NCBI GenBank assembly: GCA_017452505.1
Contig: JAFTMI010000035.1
Location: forward strand, 62,001-126,000
DNA: 64,000 nucleotides
Reading direction: 5' to 3'
Origin: Oscillospiraceae bacterium
GTDB lineage: Bacteria; Bacillota; Clostridia; Oscillospirales; Oscillospiraceae
The translations under genes and the position numbers were made by a program. The notes under the pieces were generated by a model. That model saw only the letters and a program-made list of their open reading frames with translations, was not told the DNA's origin and searched no databases. Below, piece by piece: positions 1 to 8,304 of this stretch (position 1 is the first letter of the stretch; each line of letters starts with the position of its first letter).

Positions 1-773
1 GTACGGCAGGAAGTAGTGCCAACGCAAATTACTCGTCCACCAGCGGCTTTGGTTTCATTCAGCAAATCAGCAGTTTCTTTACTCATCATACAAAGCTCGG
101 AGTGCATATGATGCTCGGAAATTTCCTCTGCTTTTACAGGACGAAACGTACCGAGACCAACGTGCAGTGTCACAAAGGCGGTTTTCACGCCCTTATTCCG
201 GATTTTATCCAGTAATTCCTGTGTAAAATGCAAGCCTGCTGTGGGGGCTGCAGCAGAACCGACTTCACGGCTATAAACAGTCTGATACCGCTCTTGATCG
301 GCAAGCTCCGCCTTAATATAGGGTGGCAAAGGCATCTTGCCCAGCCGCTCCAAGACTTCCAGAAAAATACCCTCAAAGTGGAATTCCACTACCCGGTTGC
401 CATCATCTTTCACTTTCAGGATAGTTGCCGTCAATTCTCCATTACCGAAGACCACTTCCTGGCCCTCACGGAGCTTTCTGCCGGGCTTTGCCAGACACTC
501 CCATTTCTTGTTCCCCAAATCTTTTAGCAGCAACAGTTCCACCGCGCCGCCTGTAGGACGGTGGCCCAAAAGTCTTGCCGGCAGGACTCTGGAATCGTTC
601 ATCACCAGGCAATCACCAGGCTTCAAGAAATCTAAAATATCAAAAAAATGCTTGTGGCTGACAGAACCGGTTTCTCTGTCTAACACCAAAAGCCGGGATG
701 TATCTCTTTGCTCCAGAGGGGTCTGTGCAATCAGTTCCTCCGGCAGGTCATACCAAAAATCACGGGTTTTCAA
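1..773 (-). CDS. queA: S-adenosylmethionine:tRNA ribosyltransferase-isomerase QueA (C-terminus off the window)
   Basis: QueA transfers and isomerises the ribosyl group of SAM onto 7-aminomethyl-7-deazaguanine in tRNA, giving epoxyqueuosine in the queuosine pathway. The translation begins [17 protein letters not shown], the typical QueA start, followed by [10 protein letters not shown], a glycine-rich [10 protein letters not shown] segment, and [12 protein letters not shown] with [10 protein letters not shown], all family hallmarks. The start is TTG at 773 (GGAGGGTG Shine-Dalgarno five bases upstream); no ATG fits. About 257 of some 340 residues are present and the gene runs off the left edge. 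It is divergent from dapA and has its own promoter. Confidence 0.96.
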   Translation of the reverse strand, partial: MKTRDFWYDLPEELIAQTPLEQRDTSRLLVLDRETGSVSHKHFFDILDFLKPGDCLVMNDSRVLPARLLGHRPTGGAVELLLLKDLGNKKWECLAKPGRKLREGQEVVFGNGELTATILKVKDDGNRVVEFHFEGIFLEVLERLGKMPLPPYIKAELADQERYQTVYSREVGSAAAPTAGLHFTQELLDKIRNKGVKTAFVTLHVGLGTFRPVKAEEISEHHMHSELCMMSKETADLLNETKAAGGRVICVGTTSCR

Positions 774-807
774 ACAAACACCCTCCGAATCCAAAATTAA
801 CTATGTA

Positions 808-836
808 ATTATAGAGCATTTTTCCGCAATTTGCAA
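808..836 (-). promoter_or_regulatory. SigA-type promoter of queA
   Basis: On the minus strand a TTGCAA -35 (831-836) and a TATAAT -10 (808-813) are separated by 17 bases, 35 bases upstream of the TTG start of queA. Confidence 0.7.
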
Positions 837-885
837 CAAGCAAAACATCTTCATTCTGCATAGATTGGTTTGGAGGTGTGTTTTT

Positions 886-1755
886 ATGACAAAACCAGTT
901 TTTACGGGCGCTTGTACAGCCCTGGTAACACCCTTTTTAGGTGGTAAGGTCAACTATCCGATGATGGAGCAACTGCTTCGCAGGCAGATAGATGCAGGTA
1001 TTTCAGCGGTAGTTATCAGCGGAACAACCGGCGAGTCCCCTACTCTTTCTGATACTGAAAAAATCACTTTGTTTCATCGTTGCAAAGACTATGTTGGCGA
1101 CAGCTGCACCATCATTGCCGGCACGGGAACTAATTCCACAGAACACGCAATTGAGCTGAGTGTTGCAGCTGAGGAGGCCGGTGTAGACGCTTTGCTGATG
1201 GTAACACCCTATTACAACAAGGCTACCCCCGATGGTCTTGTCGCTCACTATCTTTCCATAGCCCACCGGGTCAGCCTGCCCATCATTCTCTACAATGTAC
1301 CAACACGCACCGGCGTGGACATTCCCGTATCTGTCTATCAGCGGTTATCCCGTGTTCCCAACATTGTTGGTGTCAAGGAGGCCAGCAACGATATTACAAA
1401 GATTTTACGGATTCGGCAGACCTGTGGACAAAACTTTACCATTTGGTCCGGCAATGACGACCAAATCGTTCCGGCAATGGCCTGCGGGGCTTCCGGGGTG
1501 ATCTCCGTTCTTTCCAATGTGTATCCCGAGGAAACCCAGGAAATGTGTGCAGCAGCTTTAAAAGGAGATTATAAAATAGCCGGTGAATTGCAGCGGGAAC
1601 TTCTTCCTTTGATTGATCTACTTTTCTGCGAGGTCAACCCCATTCCTGCAAAAGCTGCTATGAAATGCATCGGCTACGATTGTGGCGACTGCCGTCTGCC
1701 TCTATGCCAGTTAACCAAGGAACATAAGAAGCAAATTGAAGAATATTTCGCATAA
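886..1755 (+). CDS. dapA: 4-hydroxy-tetrahydrodipicolinate synthase DapA
   Basis: DapA condenses pyruvate with aspartate semialdehyde, the first committed step to lysine, diaminopimelate and (in spore formers) dipicolinate. The 289-residue protein is full length. It carries GTTGESPTL (about 46-54), the catalytic tyrosine in LYNVPTRTG (Tyr136, Arg141) and the Schiff-base lysine in GVKEAS (Lys164). The start is ATG at 886 behind TGGAGGTG; the open frame extends further upstream to 337, but that part is the antisense of queA and has no DapA similarity. Cytoplasmic. It stands alone, followed at once by a bidirectional terminator. No dapB or lysine riboswitch is next to it. Confidence 0.97.
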   Translation: MTKPVFTGACTALVTPFLGGKVNYPMMEQLLRRQIDAGISAVVISGTTGESPTLSDTEKITLFHRCKDYVGDSCTIIAGTGTNSTEHAIELSVAAEEAGVDALLMVTPYYNKATPDGLVAHYLSIAHRVSLPIILYNVPTRTGVDIPVSVYQRLSRVPNIVGVKEASNDITKILRIRQTCGQNFTIWSGNDDQIVPAMACGASGVISVLSNVYPEETQEMCAAALKGDYKIAGELQRELLPLIDLLFCEVNPIPAKAAMKCIGYDCGDCRLPLCQLTKEHKKQIEEYFA

Positions 1756-1783
1756 AAAAGTCCCCTTATGGGGACTTTTTTAC
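1754..1783. terminator. Bidirectional terminator between dapA and the GDPD gene
   Basis: A perfect hairpin with GTCCCC/GGGGAC core arms, a TTAT loop, and A-tract on the left and T-tract on the right. It overlaps both convergent stop codons (dapA TAA 1753-1755, GDPD TAA 1780-1782), so it can end transcription both ways. Confidence 0.9.
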
Positions 1784-2583
1784 GGTTCAAAATTTTCAAA
1801 AATTGGAATCCAGCCTTCTGCTACAGCTGTATCAAAATCTTCTTTTGTGCGGATCGTCCAGGTGACGCCTTGCAGACCCCACAGCTTTCTGCACAGAAAA
1901 TTGCTGATATTCTTCCGGTCTGCAAACCGGTATGCAATGAAATCCGGGCGGGTAGCCACATTGAAGAAATTATACTTCATCAAGAACTTCACAACACCTG
2001 GCAATTTACTGTTGGAACGGAAGAAGTTTTCTGTCAACTGACCGCGAATAACCTCCTTGCGGTTTTTCCGCAGCCAGGCCACACAGCGGGGATCAAAAGA
2101 CTCCACGCAATAAGCGCCATTGTACTTAGCAAGCATATCACAGGTAGTCTTACATAGGGCTGCATGGTTTTTAGCAGTTGCTTTCAGTTCCACGATAAGG
2201 GGCGCTTCTCCTGCGTACAGTTTCAGCACCTCTGAGAAAAGAGGGATTCTCTCATGTGTTCCCTCAAGGTAATAGTTATCCAAATCAGCACATGTTAAGT
2301 CTTCAATTTGTACATCCACACCGGCAGTACGCTTTAAGGAATGGTCATGAATCACCGCAAGTGTACCATCTTTCATAAGATGCACATCCAGTTCAATGCC
2401 ATATCCCCCATTCTTGGCAGCTCGAAACGCAGCCATACTGTTCTCCGGAACACCTTCGCTGTGCAAACCCCGGTGGGCATAGTACCAGCCTTGGAGCGCA
2501 GGCAGGTCCTTATGACCTGTCCGCCCTCTCAGCATAAGAACATATAACAGAGCAAGCAGAATAATCGCTATGATTACAGGCAA
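1780..2583 (-). CDS. Glycerophosphodiester phosphodiesterase family protein, membrane-anchored
   Basis: GDPD enzymes hydrolyse glycerophosphodiesters to glycerol-3-phosphate and an alcohol. The 267-residue protein opens with one hydrophobic segment (about 1-18), then shows the GDPD residues: AHRG (His37, Arg38), PENS (Glu47, Asn48), ELDV (Glu64, Asp66) and HDHS (His79). The barrel ends in VTWTIRT, as in UgpQ-type enzymes. Start is TTG at 2583, chosen because GGAGG of the overlapping upstream gene end is correctly spaced; no ATG fits. It follows the MFS gene with three bases between stop and start, so it is translationally coupled. The substrate is unknown. Confidence 0.88.
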   Translation of the reverse strand: MPVIIAIILLALLYVLMLRGRTGHKDLPALQGWYYAHRGLHSEGVPENSMAAFRAAKNGGYGIELDVHLMKDGTLAVIHDHSLKRTAGVDVQIEDLTCADLDNYYLEGTHERIPLFSEVLKLYAGEAPLIVELKATAKNHAALCKTTCDMLAKYNGAYCVESFDPRCVAWLRKNRKEVIRGQLTENFFRSNSKLPGVVKFLMKYNFFNVATRPDFIAYRFADRKNISNFLCRKLWGLQGVTWTIRTKEDFDTAVAEGWIPIFENFEP

Positions 2584-2586
2584 TGC

Positions 2587-3960
2587 TTAATCCTCCACAT
2601 CAAAGGCATCTATACCCTTTTTACTCTCCACCTTGTTGTCGCCGTGCTTGACAAAGCACATTGTCACAAAGGAGCCTGCTACGAATACAGCCGCATACAG
2701 GAACAAGATCTTGTAGCTGATGGTCTTCAACAGCGTACCGGCCAGCACAGGGGTCACTACCTGTGCTACCATAGAAAATGTATAGTAATAGCCGGTGAAC
2801 TTACCAACCTCGCTGCCTTTACACATTTCCACAACCATAGGCAAACTATTCACATTGATCGCTGCCCAGGCAACACCGACAGATGCAAAAAGAACAAACA
2901 TCGGCGGTGTGATCTTGGTTGCATTGACGGTGACAAAGAAAGCAACAAGAAAACTGACCGCCAGCAGCACAACGCCACCCATAATGGTCTTTCTACGACC
3001 AATCTTGGACGCCAGGCTACCGATGGGAATATAAGACACAATTGCGCCGCCGGTAGCAACCAGCAAGCAGGTAGACGCGCCACCGATACCCTCACCCATT
3101 ACACGGCTGATATAGGTGGAGAACCAGGTTGTGACGCCATTATAACCGATAAACCACAGAGAAATAGAAACAAGCAGAAAAGCAAGGCTGCGCTTTACGC
3201 CCTTGGGCAGAACTTCCTTTCCGTCAGATTCCGTAGTTGTGAGAATCTGTTCCGGGTGCGCCTGCTCATAAGCCCGGTTCTCCGCTGCCAGCTTAGGCTC
3301 CCGAATGGTTGCAAATAATACGGCAATCGCAGCAGCCATAATCATAGATACCACTGCAAAAAGCACAGAATAATTCACAACAGCCACAGAAACGCCGTCT
3401 TCACCGGGAATATAGCCAATGGTAAAGTGTTTTGCAATATTGGAATCGGAGTACACAACTGCCGCAACGCCCAGGTAAATAAGGCCGCCCACAGCACCCA
3501 TCAGATTGATAATCGCATTACCCTTACTGCGCAGAGGCTTGGGGGTTACATCGGGCATCAGCGCTACCGCAGGAGAACGGTAGGTACTCATAGAAATCAA
3601 AAGCAGACCCAAAACAATGACAAACGCAATCAGCAGGCCTGCAGTTTTATCTGCAAAATAGCCGGTGGCCAAAAACGGCAGAATATTCATCAAGATAACC
3701 GCCATGGCTGTACCAAACAGGATAAAGGGCATACGGCGGCCGATTTTTGTGTTACACCTATCACTGATGCCGCCAAAAAGAGGCAACAGGAACAGGGCAA
3801 GAATATTATCCGCAGCCATTATAAGGCCTGTGAGAGACTCATCCAACTGAAAATTGTTGGCAAGAATCAGCGGCACAACATTGTCATACATCTGCCAAAA
3901 AGCAGAGATGGACAGAAATGCCAAACCTACCAAAATCGTACGCTTTGTATTTAGTTTCAT
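2587..3960 (-). CDS. MFS transporter, SLC45/GPH-like sugar symporter type
   Basis: A 457-residue integral membrane transporter with about 12 hydrophobic segments. The loop after helix 2 reads GGISDRCNTKIGRRMPFILFG, a pattern shared by SLC45-type sucrose/maltose:proton symporters and the related GPH family; an equivalent SKIGRRKTIMGG loop starts the second half. Start ATG 3960 has GGAGGGTTACT directly upstream. It is co-transcribed with the GDPD gene. The substrate cannot be read from sequence; a sugar or sugar-like glycoside is likely. Confidence 0.85.
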   Translation of the reverse strand: MKLNTKRTILVGLAFLSISAFWQMYDNVVPLILANNFQLDESLTGLIMAADNILALFLLPLFGGISDRCNTKIGRRMPFILFGTAMAVILMNILPFLATGYFADKTAGLLIAFVIVLGLLLISMSTYRSPAVALMPDVTPKPLRSKGNAIINLMGAVGGLIYLGVAAVVYSDSNIAKHFTIGYIPGEDGVSVAVVNYSVLFAVVSMIMAAAIAVLFATIREPKLAAENRAYEQAHPEQILTTTESDGKEVLPKGVKRSLAFLLVSISLWFIGYNGVTTWFSTYISRVMGEGIGGASTCLLVATGGAIVSYIPIGSLASKIGRRKTIMGGVVLLAVSFLVAFFVTVNATKITPPMFVLFASVGVAWAAINVNSLPMVVEMCKGSEVGKFTGYYYTFSMVAQVVTPVLAGTLLKTISYKILFLYAAVFVAGSFVTMCFVKHGDNKVESKKGIDAFDVED

Positions 3961-3991
3961 AGTAACCCTCCAGTTAACTATTATCTCCAGT

Positions 3992-4020
3992 ATTTTAGCA
4001 TACATCGCAGTATTTTTCAA
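3992..4020 (-). promoter_or_regulatory. Promoter of the MFS-GDPD operon
   Basis: TTGAAA (4015-4020), 17-base spacer, TAAAAT (3992-3997) on the minus strand, directly after the glyA terminator. Confidence 0.65.
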
Positions 4021-4021
4021 C

Positions 4022-4056
4022 AAAAAGAAAAACCGCAGGAGTGATCCTGCGGTTTT
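4022..4056 (-). terminator. Terminator of glyA
   Basis: Twelve-base perfect arms (AAAACCGCAGGA, 4029-4040, with 4045-4056), GTGA loop, followed on the minus strand by a T-rich run. Confidence 0.9.
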
Positions 4057-4062
4057 AGATTT

Positions 4063-5316
4063 TTACTTATACAGGGGGAACTTCTCGCAAATAGATGCCA
4101 CAGTGTCGTGAACTTCTTTTGCAGTGCCTTCAAAGTCACGGGCTGTCAAAGCTACGCAATGGGCAATCTGCTTCATCTCCTCAGCGCCCAAACCACGGGT
4201 CGTCACAGCAGCCGTACCAATGCGGACACCGCTGGTCACAGTGGGTTTTTCGGGATCACCGGGGATAGCATTTTTGTTTAGAGTGATGTGGTTGGCATCG
4301 CAACGAGTCTGCAGTTCCGCGCCGGTGATGTGCATAGGACGCAGGTCCGCCAGCATCAGATGGTTATCTGTGCCCCCTGTTACCAGGTCAAAGCCCTCAG
4401 CCAGCAGTGCTTCCGCCAATACTTTGGCATTGTTTACAACATTCTTGGCATAGGTTTTGAAATCATCGCTCATAGCTTCCTTCAGGCACACTGCCTTGGC
4501 CGCAATAATATGCTCCAAAGGACCGCCTTGGGTGCCGGGGAACACGCCGGAATTCAGCTTCTTGGCAAACTCCTCCTTGGCCAAAATCAAGCCGCCACGG
4601 GGACCACGCAAGGTCTTGTGGGTAGTGGTAGTAACAATATCTGCGTAGGGCACGGGGTTTTGGTGCTGACCGCCGGCAACCAGGCCGGCAATATGGGCCA
4701 TATCCACCATCAGCACAGCGCCGACTTCGTGGGCAATATCCGCAAAGACCTTAAAGTCAATGGCTCGGGGGTATGCAGATGCACCGGCGATCATCAGCTT
4801 GGGCTGGCACTTCTTTGCCATATCCCGGATCTGATCATAGTCAATGCGGCCGGTCTCGTGATCAACATCATAGGAAACCACATTATAGTACTTACCAGAA
4901 ATGTTAGCAGGACTGCCGTGGGACAGGTGACCGCCGTTGGCAAGGCTCATACCCATCAGCGTATCACCGGGGTTCAGAAGCGCCAGCTGCACAGCCATAT
5001 TTGCCTGGGCGCCGGAATGGGGCTGAACATTGGCAAATTCTGCACCAAACAGATCCTTCGCCCGCTGAATACACAAGCTCTCCAATTCATCCACATGCTG
5101 ACAGCCGCCATAGTAACGCTTGCCGGGCAAACCCTCGGCATATTTATTCGTAAGAACAGAACCCATAGCGGCGATCACCGCAGGAGAAGCAAAGTTCTCA
5201 GAAGCGATCAGCTCCAAACCGTCCTGCTGCCGGGCCAACTCCCGGGCCATCATTGCGGCAACTTCCGGGTCAAACTGTGAAACAAATCCGATAGAATCAA
5301 GGGTCTTGGCAAGCAT
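4063..5316 (-). CDS. glyA: Serine hydroxymethyltransferase GlyA
   Basis: PLP enzyme interconverting serine plus tetrahydrofolate with glycine plus 5,10-methylene-THF, feeding one-carbon metabolism (thyA, folA and metK lie elsewhere in this window). The 417-residue protein is full length and has the PLP-binding [14 protein letters not shown] motif with the Schiff-base lysine near 234, plus [13 protein letters not shown] and [12 protein letters not shown] segments. The start is ATG 5316; an in-frame extension to 5457 would run through the riboswitch and is not coding. Transcription is controlled by a glycine riboswitch with an intrinsic terminator in the leader. Confidence 0.97.
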   Translation of the reverse strand: MLAKTLDSIGFVSQFDPEVAAMMARELARQQDGLELIASENFASPAVIAAMGSVLTNKYAEGLPGKRYYGGCQHVDELESLCIQRAKDLFGAEFANVQPHSGAQANMAVQLALLNPGDTLMGMSLANGGHLSHGSPANISGKYYNVVSYDVDHETGRIDYDQIRDMAKKCQPKLMIAGASAYPRAIDFKVFADIAHEVGAVLMVDMAHIAGLVAGGQHQNPVPYADIVTTTTHKTLRGPRGGLILAKEEFAKKLNSGVFPGTQGGPLEHIIAAKAVCLKEAMSDDFKTYAKNVVNNAKVLAEALLAEGFDLVTGGTDNHLMLADLRPMHITGAELQTRCDANHITLNKNAIPGDPEKPTVTSGVRIGTAAVTTRGLGAEEMKQIAHCVALTARDFEGTAKEVHDTVASICEKFPLYK

Positions 5317-5340
5317 AATATATCCTTCTTTCTTAAAAAT

Positions 5341-5379
5341 ACAAAATAAAAACAGGCAATCTATAACAAGACTGTCTGT
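5341..5379 (-). terminator. Regulated terminator in the glyA leader
   Basis: On the minus strand ACAGACAGTC (5370-5379) can pair with GATTGCCTGT (5353-5362), nine of ten pairs, followed by a T-rich stretch (5341-5352). It lies between the glycine aptamer and glyA, so it is probably the expression platform. Confidence 0.65.
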
Positions 5380-5399
5380 AAAACGCATAGCATACTTGC

Positions 5400-5512
5400 A
5401 TGCATCTCCGTCCGTTTGCCTGAGAGATTCGGCTTTCGCCTTGCACCTTCGGCACACAACTGAATGTGTTCTCCAGAGAGTCCTCCGCTTTCGGTTCTTT
5501 TCGTTCCGAAAG
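5400..5512 (-). promoter_or_regulatory. Glycine riboswitch, single aptamer, upstream of glyA
   Basis: The minus strand reads GGAGGACTCTCTGGAGA, then GTGCCGAAGGTGCAA, then AATCTCTCAGGCAAACGGAC: the conserved core of a glycine aptamer (5400-5488). Only one complete aptamer is present. Immediately 5' is a separate hairpin (5486-5512, GCTTTCGG/CCGAAAGC arms) where a partner aptamer would be in tandem forms; it may be the 'ghost' helix known from singleton glycine riboswitches. Control of glyA rather than gcvT suggests glycine-dependent conversion of glycine to serine. Confidence 0.92.
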
Positions 5513-5548
5513 CATCCATGGTTATAGAAATATTTGATTATTGCTTAT

Positions 5549-5576
5549 AGTATACACATATTTAGAAATTTGTCAA
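5549..5576 (-). promoter_or_regulatory. Promoter of the glyA leader
   Basis: TTGACA (5571-5576), 16-base spacer, TATACT (5549-5554) on the minus strand, 37 bases upstream of the riboswitch hairpin. Confidence 0.75.
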
Positions 5577-5594
5577 TAGATAAGGGTTAAAGAC

Positions 5595-5622
5595 TTGCGA
5601 TGTCTCAAAAATATGGTATGAT
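5595..5622 (+). promoter_or_regulatory. Promoter of the amidohydrolase gene
   Basis: TTGCGA (5595-5600), 16-base spacer, TATGAT (5617-5622), 31 bases before the start codon. It is divergent from the glyA promoter. Confidence 0.6.
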
Positions 5623-5653
5623 ATTATTATAAATTTATACAGGGGGACATTTT

Positions 5654-6808
5654 ATGCTTCTAATCAAAAACGGTTATATCAAGCCCATGGTGGGCAAAGA
5701 CATCAAAAAAGGTTGCATCCTTATTGATGACAACGGCAAAATCGCCAAGGTCGGCGCTAAAATCACTGCGCCTGAAGATGTAGAAGTCATTGATGCCCGT
5801 GGCCGACTTGTCACACCCGGTTGTGTGGATGCGCACAGCCATATTGGCCTTGATGACGAATTTATGCGCTGGGAGGGCAATGACTACAACGAAAGCAGCG
5901 ACCCCGTAACACCCCAGATGCGCGCCATTGACTCCATTTACCCCCAGGATGGCGCTTTTGCAAGTGCGGTAAAAGGTGGCGTTACCACTGCCTGCACCGG
6001 TCCCGGCAGCGCCAATGTGATAGGTGGTACTTTTGCCGCTATCAAATTGCACGGCAATCGGGTGGACAATATGCTTGTTAAATATCCCTTGGCAATGAAG
6101 TGTGCTTTTGGTGAAAATCCTAAGAATTGCTACGGTCAGTCTAAAAAAGCAATGCCATTGACCCGTATGGGTACAGCATCGCTGCTTCGGGAAACGCTGT
6201 TTAAGGCTAAACGCTATTTCGAAGATAAGGAAGCCGGTAAGAATCCTGCCTTTGATATGAAACTGGAAGCTATGATCCCTGTTATCAAGGGTGAGATTCC
6301 GCTAAAGGCCCACGCACACCGTGCGGATGATATCCTCACCTCCATTCGCATAGCCAAGGAATTTGGCGTAGGTCTTACTTTGGATCACTGCACTGAGGGC
6401 CATTTGATTGCTGATGAGCTGGCAAAAGAGGGACTTCCCGCTTTTGTAGGCCCAACCTTCGGCTTTAAGAGCAAAATCGAGCTGCGAAACAAAACATTCG
6501 ACACACCTGCGATTCTCCACAAAGCCGGTGTACCCATTAGTATCATCACCGATGCACCTGTGATTCCCCAGGAGAATCTGCCTATGTGCGCTGCTTTGGC
6601 TGCCCAGGCCGGATTGGATATAGAAGAAGCCTGGCGAGCTATCACCATTAACCCTGCCAAGCAGACCGGCATTGCCGACCGTGTTGGTAGCCTGGAGGCT
6701 GGTAAAGATGCTGACATTGTCATTTGGACCGCAGATCCTATGACCGATGTCGGCGCGCATGCCTACATCACCTTGATTGACGGCAAGATCGCCTATAGCG
6801 AGGAATGA
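5654..6808 (+). CDS. Amidohydrolase, imidazolonepropionase/dihydroorotase-like
   Basis: A 384-residue metal-dependent amidohydrolase. Visible metal-site residues: DAHSH (His61, His63) after the first strand, KAHAHR (His220, His222), LDHCTEGH (His245, His250) and the strand-8 aspartate in IITDAP (Asp300). The C-terminus AGKDADIVIWTADPM is the usual closing beta-sandwich. No carbamylated-lysine motif was identified, which favours the imidazolonepropionase-like group. Start ATG 5654 follows an AGGGGG Shine-Dalgarno. It is monocistronic with its own promoter and terminator. Substrate unknown; cyclic amides or peptides are possible from family knowledge. Confidence 0.9.
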   Translation: MLLIKNGYIKPMVGKDIKKGCILIDDNGKIAKVGAKITAPEDVEVIDARGRLVTPGCVDAHSHIGLDDEFMRWEGNDYNESSDPVTPQMRAIDSIYPQDGAFASAVKGGVTTACTGPGSANVIGGTFAAIKLHGNRVDNMLVKYPLAMKCAFGENPKNCYGQSKKAMPLTRMGTASLLRETLFKAKRYFEDKEAGKNPAFDMKLEAMIPVIKGEIPLKAHAHRADDILTSIRIAKEFGVGLTLDHCTEGHLIADELAKEGLPAFVGPTFGFKSKIELRNKTFDTPAILHKAGVPISIITDAPVIPQENLPMCAALAAQAGLDIEEAWRAITINPAKQTGIADRVGSLEAGKDADIVIWTADPMTDVGAHAYITLIDGKIAYSEE

Positions 6809-6817
6809 TCTACATAG

Positions 6818-6850
6818 CAAAAGCCCACCGGTTTTTTCCGGTGGGCATAT
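6818..6850. terminator. Bidirectional terminator
   Basis: Perfect nine-base arms GCCCACCGG (6823-6831) and CCGGTGGGC (6838-6846) with A/T tracts on both sides, between convergent genes. Confidence 0.85.
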
Positions 6851-6851
6851 T

Positions 6852-7568
6852 TTAATAGTAAATACTGTTTTGATGTTTGGTGGGTAGCCCTTCACGATAA
6901 AGATGTGAATCGTTGGAATAGGTCAGCACTTTGGGAATTACTGAATCAAATTTCTCCTCAAAATGTATCACGGTTACACCGGTATGGGTCATATCGAAAC
7001 GAGTAGACATCATGGGGTACGGAATATCCAGCAGGCAGCTCATAATCGCTACACCAACACCCTCATGGGCAAAGAAAGCAACTCTCTTGCTATTCTCCCA
7101 CAACTGTTGGTAGCAGTTGTTTTCCAAATCGTGCTTGTACCCAAGGGTTTCCAAGAAACAGTCTAATTCCCGTTGGATTCGCGCAATAGCAGGGCCAACA
7201 CCGGTATCTTTGAACTTGGGATGGGTATACCAATTCCGTCCTAAATCCCGTACTTCCCGGCTGTTCAGCAAATCCCGGTAAATACTGTGCCGGAAAGGCC
7301 ATTGCTTTGTGCCATCGGCGTCCATCTGCGCCATCTCATTGTACAGCCGCCCTTCATCAGCCCAGTCTAATAACGCAGGCTCCATCTTTGTAATTTGACA
7401 CAAGGGCTCTGCAGTCTGTCGCGCACGGTTGGAGGGCGAGGAGTAAATACGGTCAATACCGTGGACCGCAACCCGCTTGGCAACCGCCTCCGCCTGACGC
7501 TCCCCCAGTGGGGTCAGTTGGTTTGGATCATAAATAGGATCCCCGTGACGAATATAGTAGAGAATCAT
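6852..7568 (-). CDS. Histidine phosphatase (phosphoglycerate mutase-like) family protein
   Basis: A 238-residue branch-1 histidine phosphatase. The N-terminal YIRHGD (Arg7, nucleophile His8, Gly9), SSPSNRARQTA with the second active-site arginine, the acidic DEGR segment and the C-terminal FFAHEGVG (second histidine) make up the expected phosphate pocket. Soluble, cytoplasmic. It lies 12 bases downstream of rex and is probably co-transcribed with it. Broad phosphatase or mutase activity cannot be told apart from sequence. Confidence 0.9.
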   Translation of the reverse strand: MILYYIRHGDPIYDPNQLTPLGERQAEAVAKRVAVHGIDRIYSSPSNRARQTAEPLCQITKMEPALLDWADEGRLYNEMAQMDADGTKQWPFRHSIYRDLLNSREVRDLGRNWYTHPKFKDTGVGPAIARIQRELDCFLETLGYKHDLENNCYQQLWENSKRVAFFAHEGVGVAIMSCLLDIPYPMMSTRFDMTHTGVTVIHFEEKFDSVIPKVLTYSNDSHLYREGLPTKHQNSIYY

Positions 7569-7580
7569 TTATCTTCCCTC

Positions 7581-8213
7581 TTATTTTTTATCTTTGATTT
7601 GTACCTGCAGGTGCATGGACAGCACCGCCAAAGAAGTGGCCATATTTTCGTGTTGCACCAAAATATTATCCGGCACATCCAAATGGATAGGGGCAAAATT
7701 CCAAATAGCCTTGATACCACAGGCAATCAACCGATCGCAGACCTGCTGCGCATATTGCGCCGGAACAGTAATGATACCCATCAAAATCTGATTCGCGCGG
7801 CAAAAAGCCTCCAGATCTTCCATAGGGAGGATCGGTTTTCTGGTTTCCGTCGGGGCCGGATTCACATCAAAGGCCGCAAGAATATTCAGACCATAAGCCT
7901 CAAAACCACCGTAACCCAACAGCGCCTGGCCCAACTTACCGGCGCCGACCAAAATAGCATCGGTGGTATTGTCATAACCCAAAAACTGACTGATGTCTTC
8001 AATCAAACTCTCCCGGAAATAGCCGATCTTTGGCCTACCTCCGTCGGAGACCAAAGCTAAGTCCTTTCGCACCTGCACCTCACCCATACCCAAAGCATTG
8101 GCCAATGCTGTTGCAGAAATGTAGGGCGTGCCGTTTTCCGGCAAGCTCCGCAAGTAAGACAGGTATACAGGCAAACGCTTCAAAACGGATTTGGAAACAT
8201 CCTTACGTTCCAT
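7581..8213 (-). CDS. rex: Redox-sensing transcriptional repressor Rex
   Basis: Rex represses fermentation and respiration genes and releases DNA when NADH/NAD+ rises. The 210-residue protein is full length: an N-terminal winged helix (about 1-80, containing LPVYLSYL, ISATALANALGMGEVQVRKDL and IGY) and a Rossmann domain starting with GAGKLGQAL (90-98) for the dinucleotide, plus the C-terminal domain-swap helix. First gene of a two-gene unit with the histidine phosphatase. Its promoter is followed by three phased palindromes, listed separately. Confidence 0.96.
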   Translation of the reverse strand: MERKDVSKSVLKRLPVYLSYLRSLPENGTPYISATALANALGMGEVQVRKDLALVSDGGRPKIGYFRESLIEDISQFLGYDNTTDAILVGAGKLGQALLGYGGFEAYGLNILAAFDVNPAPTETRKPILPMEDLEAFCRANQILMGIITVPAQYAQQVCDRLIACGIKAIWNFAPIHLDVPDNILVQHENMATSLAVLSMHLQVQIKDKK

Positions 8214-8230
8214 AGCAAACCATCCTTTGC

Positions 8231-8274
8231 TATATCGATATAAATCTATATCGATATGATTTTATATCGATTAT
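8231..8274. repeat. Three 16-bp-phased TATATCGAT repeats in the rex leader
   Basis: TATATCGATATA (8231-8242), TATATCGATATG (8247-8258) and TATATCGATTAT (8263-8274) start exactly 16 bases apart. The first is a perfect 12-base palindrome. They sit from the -10 element to the start region of rex, the position of an operator. They do not match the usual Rex operator (TTGTGAA...TTCACAA). Confidence 0.7.
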
Positions 8275-8297
8275 ACCATAAAACCGCTGGAATTCAA
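8270..8297 (-). promoter_or_regulatory. Promoter of rex
   Basis: TTGAAT (8292-8297), 16-base spacer, TATAAT (8270-8275) on the minus strand; the -10 overlaps the third phased repeat. Confidence 0.65.
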
Positions 8298-8304
8298 GGA
8301 TTTT

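Noticed and set aside
831..880. Promoter for dapA
   Set aside because: TTGCAA at 831 has no acceptable -10 at proper distance on the plus strand; no promoter is claimed.
337..885. N-terminal extension of DapA
   Set aside because: Lies over antisense queA and the promoter gap; true DapA begins at 886 with a good ribosome site.
5317..5457. Upstream extension of GlyA
   Set aside because: Covers the glycine riboswitch and terminator; the SHMT family start is at 5316.
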